Assembly (NCBI GenBank): GCA_001600875.1
Contig: BCLD01000009.1
Span: forward strand, 181,304 to 195,935
Direction: 5' to 3'
Source: Solicoccozyma terricola
Lineage: Eukaryota > Basidiomycota > Tremellomycetes > Filobasidiales > Piskurozymaceae
Length of the DNA stretch: 14,632 nt
The notes under the pieces are model-generated. The model was not told where the DNA came from. It did no database searches and worked only from the letters and a program-made list of their open reading frames with translations. The stretch's first letter is position 1. The number at the start of each line of letters is the position of its first letter. The translations under genes were made by a program, and so were the position numbers. Positions 11,518-14,632 of this stretch are shown here, in pieces.

Positions 11518-12613
11518 ATGTCCAATCGTACCGACGCTCCGGAGGTCCTCCTATCTGCCGCCACCAAGGCGTCTATCGCTCTCTTGGTATCGCAAGCGTC
11601 AGTTCCTGGCGCTGAACGTCTGACAGACGACTTCTGTACAGAATATGGGTTACGAGCCCGCCCTGCGAACGACGAGGAGGGAAAAGCTCGTGTAGCCCTT
11701 TTCAAGTTCCTCATGCCTCGCCAAGCACGATGGGGGAAACGTGCATTGGTCGCTGCTGGGTTGGCTTTCCCCGTGAGTTGTTGTTGTCTGTCAAGATCGA
11801 CCGAGGTTGGTCAAGTGTGGTCAAGTTCGGTCTGACCAGTCGATTTTCATTTTCTTGCTCGTCTCCACAGGTTCCTCGTGCTGTCGGTGTTAAGGGTCAG
11901 GAGGGGGAACCCAGCCACCCCTGCGTCAGCTGTAGGGTGGCAGGGTTGCGGTGCACGATCACCGTAATCGAGCAAGGTCTTTCCGTCTCAAACTACTGCA
12001 AGCCTTGCAGTAACGCCCATAGCCGCTGTTCGTTCCGCGACGAAAAACGAAATTCTGTCGTTTCCAGGGGAACGTTGATCGGAATGAGTATCCCTTCACT
12101 CAGAACGCAACTGAAGCAGCTCGGGACCGACGCAGACGGGGCGCTCACTACCATGGAGCGCCTGATCGAAGACGTGCTGCTGCTGTTCCAGGAGACCGTA
12201 CCCCTGGCATATCGTACCATCCAAACCGCCCTCAATCCACCGGATACGGCGACTCGTGGTCGTGCCACGGCGGCGGCAGCCGTGGCGAACCCACCGTCCG
12301 TGCTTGGTCGAGGACACCTTGCTCCCCCTTCCATCGACCGGTCTCAACGAGGCAAAAAGCGTCCCAGAAGTCGTACATGTACGTGTGTTCCTCACCACCA
12401 TCAACGTGGACCGTTTATCCGTTTATTGATCAATCGCTTCCTCCCGTAGCTGCGTCCCCGGAGAAGGACAACTACGGGACGTCTCGCGGAAACGTGCTTC
12501 GCGATTCGGGCTTGGGAGCCGAAGACGACGCCGAGGAGGACGACGACGACGACGATTATGAGGAGGAAGTCCCTACGCCTTCACGCCTCACCAAGTCGAG
12601 GTCTCGACGTTAA
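11518..12613 (+). CDS. Zinc-cluster-like (CX2CX6C twice) protein with acidic tail, three exons
   Basis: Exons 11518-11772, 11871-12378 and 12450-12613 join in frame to 308 residues; introns are 98 and 71 nt with GTGAGT and GTACGT donors. Residues 1-85 are basic and predicted soluble. Then C103-X2-C106-X6-C113, 14 residues, and C128-X2-C131-X6-C138. Each half matches the half-site of a fungal Zn(II)2Cys6 cluster, but the loop between halves is longer than the classical 5-12. A helical segment follows (about 158-200), then a Pro/Ala region ending in RGKKRPRSR, a likely nuclear signal (near 245-252). The tail is strongly acidic (279-294) and closes with TKSRSRR. A nuclear DNA-binding regulator is the natural inference; a zinc-binding mobile-element protein is the alternative. 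There is no transposase or recombinase catalytic motif. The whole gene sits between the inverted arms. Confidence 0.8.
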
Positions 12614-12657
12614 ACGGGCCGAGGAAGGAGGGGGGGGGTACCTTATTTTGCGACGAG

Positions 12658-12930
12658 GTGGCCGTTCTCTCCAACACAATTACTACCTTGGTTTGTCGAA
12701 GGAATCCATCGTTTGTACCTTTAGCTTTCTTGTCCTACACCTTATGTCGATGGATGCATGAACCAATATTTCTCTCATTTCCGAAAAAATGGTCCCAAAA
12801 CGTATTCCATGACCAACGTCCTCCATTCGATGTTTGTGCTATAAGACTCTGGTTTGCGGTGTTACAAAAATTGGTGACCTTGGAGGGTAAATATCGAGGG
12901 ATCTCTCTAGATATCGATGAGTTGCTCTAG
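12658..12930 (+). other. Open frame of unknown status inside the right side of the element
   Basis: Ninety codons are open, ending in a TAG at 12928-12930, 15 nt before the right arm. The first ATG is at about 12754. The residues look protein-like (CAIRLWFAVLQKLVTLEGKY near the end) but match no family I know. It may be a decayed exon of another element gene, or the 3' untranslated region of the zinc-cluster-like gene. Confidence 0.25.
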
Positions 12931-12945
12931 GGTGGCTAAGATATT

Positions 12946-13375
12946 CTTACTCTCCTCTCGTGCCTCGAGATATAGCCACTATGCGATATCTCTCTTTACA
13001 TATGTTTTACTAAGAAGAGCGAGCCCTTATGGACCTCTTTTCTCTATTGTAATTCACCCTGTTAATGCCTAGCATTCCATAACACTCCATTTGCCCCAGC
13101 ATCTCAACTAATCATATATCGACTTAGGCTCACTACCTAACCACTCATACTACATTAGCTCATCGAATCACAGCGTCAACTAGTGAGTATAGAGATAGAT
13201 CTGAAACTAAATGCTTGAGTTCCCAAATACAGTCATAGCAGTCCTCTTCGGATTAAGCCTTTTTAGTCCTATCTAGTGAAACGAGCAGTCCGAAAGCCGC
13301 CAAGTCCTACGAAGAACGACCAGCCACCTGAACAGCGCTGTTAAATGACATTTGTTATCCACAAGCTCGCCGACT
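12946..13375 (-). repeat. Right inverted arm
   Basis: This is the reverse-complement counterpart of the left arm, longer because of an extra 64 nt or so between the 15-mer and 20-mer anchors. Inner limit at CTTACTCTCC (12946); outer limit near the CTCGCC at about 13370. Arm DNA is AT-richer than the enclosed coding region. Confidence 0.65.
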
Positions 13376-13472
13376 TACCCCCCTCGTCAGAAATCATGTT
13401 TGGTATTCCACCAACAAAAGGATCATAAAAGTTACAAAATTCCCTTGAAGGACACTGAAATGGGAGAGATAG

Positions 13473-13961
13473 TTGAGTGGTATTGACATATCGACGTTTG
13501 AGAGAGATTCAGATGAAGTTATTATACCGACATTGAAGATCTGTGACCACGTTGTCTTACGATATGACGGATCTCTCGATAACATACATTCCACCGCTCG
13601 GAAACTCAAGTTTAAGTGGCCAAGTTCCCTACGACGTAGACACATATACCAACACTTCAGCGAGACCCTGCTGCAACCGGATGGTACACCCGTCAAGGGG
13701 TCGATGTTCGTCCGAGCTTTGATGGGATACATGACCCACGTCTCATTTGCTGTTTCCTTTTTTGATATTCTCCTGCCCCCCGTTTCTTCTTTCGTTTCCT
13801 CTACTTCAAACGACTCCCATTTCGATTCTCTCTTCTCGTCGTGTTTCCGCTCTTCACGCCATGGTGGGGGGTGGGGGGGTGTACATGCCGTGCTGTTCTC
13901 CCGGTTACCACACCCCATCATCTCTGTTATTGATGCGTTTCGTAGATCCAAAGACCCATGA
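13473..13961 (+). other. Possible exon or gene fragment next to the right arm
   Basis: This frame begins directly after AGATAG, a possible splice acceptor, and has no in-frame ATG for about 80 codons. The first 90 residues look globular and charged (ARKLKFKWPSSLRRRHIY, then DGTPVKGSMFVRALMGYM). The rest turns into Ser/Phe-rich low complexity. No convincing donor or upstream exon is visible between it and the arm. It could be a remnant of a gene cut by the element, or chance. A minus-strand frame over 13966-13394 competes but looks less protein-like. Confidence 0.3.
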
Positions 13962-14534
13962 CACACCCACCCTCACCGTTCTCGACCCCTTGCCTGTTCA
14001 GCGCATCACTTTCCTATACTTGTCCTTCGCATCCATGATATACATACATCACGACCCTCTGTGCCTTTTCCCTCCCTGTCCACGTCTCAGCGGTCACAGT
14101 CCTTGGCCTGTTCAGCGTATATCAATCTGAATGTGGTTGGTATATCCCCTCCCCTCCCCTCCCCTGCCCTCCCCTCCTCGCTCCTTTCCTCTCGCCACCG
14201 CCACCGCCACCGCCACCGCCACCCTCGCCACCGTGAGAAACTCCTGATTGCCTGGTCGACGCGACCGACCGACGCGCACCAACTCATGCATCAACCCAAC
14301 CATACAACGTACAACATCGTAGGTATCTCCCACGTACCACCACCAACCACCACCCACCCACCACCGTCCCCCCTCACTCCCCTCACTCAATCCCACAACC
14401 CAGTCTTAATCAATCGACTCATTCCCAAAAAAACAAAAATCGGCTTCCTTTTTTTGCCCACACACATATACATTCGGAAAAAGAAAATCGAAATCGAATT
14501 GATAGGTAGGCTCGAACGGGGGGATTTTGTTATC
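13962..14534 (+). promoter_or_regulatory. Low-complexity PCNA upstream region
   Basis: It contains an imperfect 19/20-base direct repeat (13988-14006 and 14101-14120, core CCTGTTCAGCG), a CTCCCCTCCC pyrimidine tract (about 14147-14186), CCACCG trinucleotide pairs (about 14196-14232) and two ACGCG cores. The open frames listed across this stretch are driven by the low complexity and I do not count them as genes. Confidence 0.5.
14259..14277 (+). promoter_or_regulatory. Paired ACGCG (MCB-like) sites upstream of PCNA
   Basis: CGACGCG occurs twice 13 bp apart, at about 14257-14263 and 14270-14276, roughly 260 nt upstream of the PCNA start. ACGCG is the core of the MluI cell-cycle box bound by MBF-type factors, which drive DNA-replication genes at G1/S in yeasts. 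Function here is inferred. Confidence 0.5.
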
Positions 14535-14632
14535 ATGTTGGAAGCTCGTTTGAAATCGGCTAGTGTGTTGAAGAGGTTGTTAGATGGTGAGTGAGAAGTG
14601 GAGAGGTGGAGAGGGGGGGGAGGGGGAGGGGG
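14535..14632 (+). CDS. POL30: PCNA (DNA sliding clamp), exon 1 only, runs off the window
   Basis: The first exon (14535-14586) encodes MLEARLKSASVLKRLLD and ends with a phase-1 GTGAGT donor at 14587; the rest is G-rich intron. MLEARL..AS.LK+.+D is the conserved start of PCNA, where the next residues are usually A-I-K-D-L, and the split codon (G then intron) fits Ala. PCNA is the homotrimeric clamp for DNA polymerases in the nucleus. The paired ACGCG sites upstream fit a replication gene. Only 17 complete codons are visible, so the call rests on a short but very characteristic N terminus. Confidence 0.75.

Larger units (their letters stand above)
10390..13375. mobile_element. Candidate long-terminal-inverted-repeat element carrying a zinc-cluster-like gene
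   Basis: Two diverged arms in opposite orientation bracket about 2.2 kb. Anchors in the left arm and their reverse complements in the right arm: CATTAACAGGGTGAATTACA at 10643-10662 with 13048-13067; AGTTTCAGATCTATC at 10566-10580 with 13194-13208; GAAGAGGACTG at 10522-10532 with 13239-13249; GAGAGGAGAG at 10749-10759 with 12949-12958. The order is preserved, and the spacing between two anchor pairs is nearly equal (83 and 82 nt). Long inverted termini recall Mutator-like elements, which often carry captured genes, but no transposase is visible and I could not define the ends or a target duplication. An old foldback or segmental inversion is the main alternative. Confidence 0.6.

Noticed and set aside
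14061..14534. Long plus-strand frame leading into PCNA
   Set aside because: It is upstream low-complexity DNA; the PCNA start is at 14535, where the conserved N terminus begins.

Overview
The window looks like nuclear DNA of a basidiomycete yeast, most likely a tremellomycete (Cryptococcus/Kwoniella-like). Genes are split by many short introns (mostly 65-110 nt) with GTGAGT-type donors, and housekeeping genes sit close together on both strands. The genus is an inference from gene structure and protein flavour, not from a database comparison.

Layout, left to right. Positions 1-2091 are the 5' part of a Ty1/copia retrotransposon on the minus strand: a 161-bp LTR, a primer-binding site matching the anticodon arm of initiator tRNA-Met, a gag reading frame, and a pol frame with a protease and gag-pre-integrase region that breaks down early in integrase. 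After about 740 bp without a convincing gene comes a three-exon plus-strand gene (2834-4457) for a 495-residue multi-pass membrane protein I do not recognise. On the minus strand follow FAD1 (FAD synthase, five exons, 6642-5100) and LEU2 (3-isopropylmalate dehydrogenase, seven exons, 10217-7760). Both gene models close in frame across every splice junction and show the family motifs. Between FAD1 and LEU2 lies a 126-bp array of six 21-bp repeats, most built around a TTCG..CGAA dyad.

Upstream of LEU2, roughly 10390-13375, two diverged inverted arms of about 370-430 bp face each other. They enclose a three-exon gene (11518-12613) for a 308-residue protein with two CX2CX6C blocks, a zinc-cluster-like arrangement, and an acidic tail. 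I read this as a long-terminal-inverted-repeat mobile element carrying a regulator-like gene and no visible transposase. It is the most unusual object here. It occupies most of the space between the divergent LEU2 and PCNA genes and ends within about 170 bp of the LEU2 start codon.

The right end (13376-14632) has an unassigned open frame next to the element, low-complexity promoter DNA with two ACGCG cores, and exon 1 of a plus-strand PCNA gene (14535-14586) that continues past the window.

The genes do not form one pathway: flavin cofactor synthesis, leucine synthesis and DNA replication are simply neighbours. What stands out is the two mobile or repetitive segments and the recurring long C tracts close to or inside gene units.
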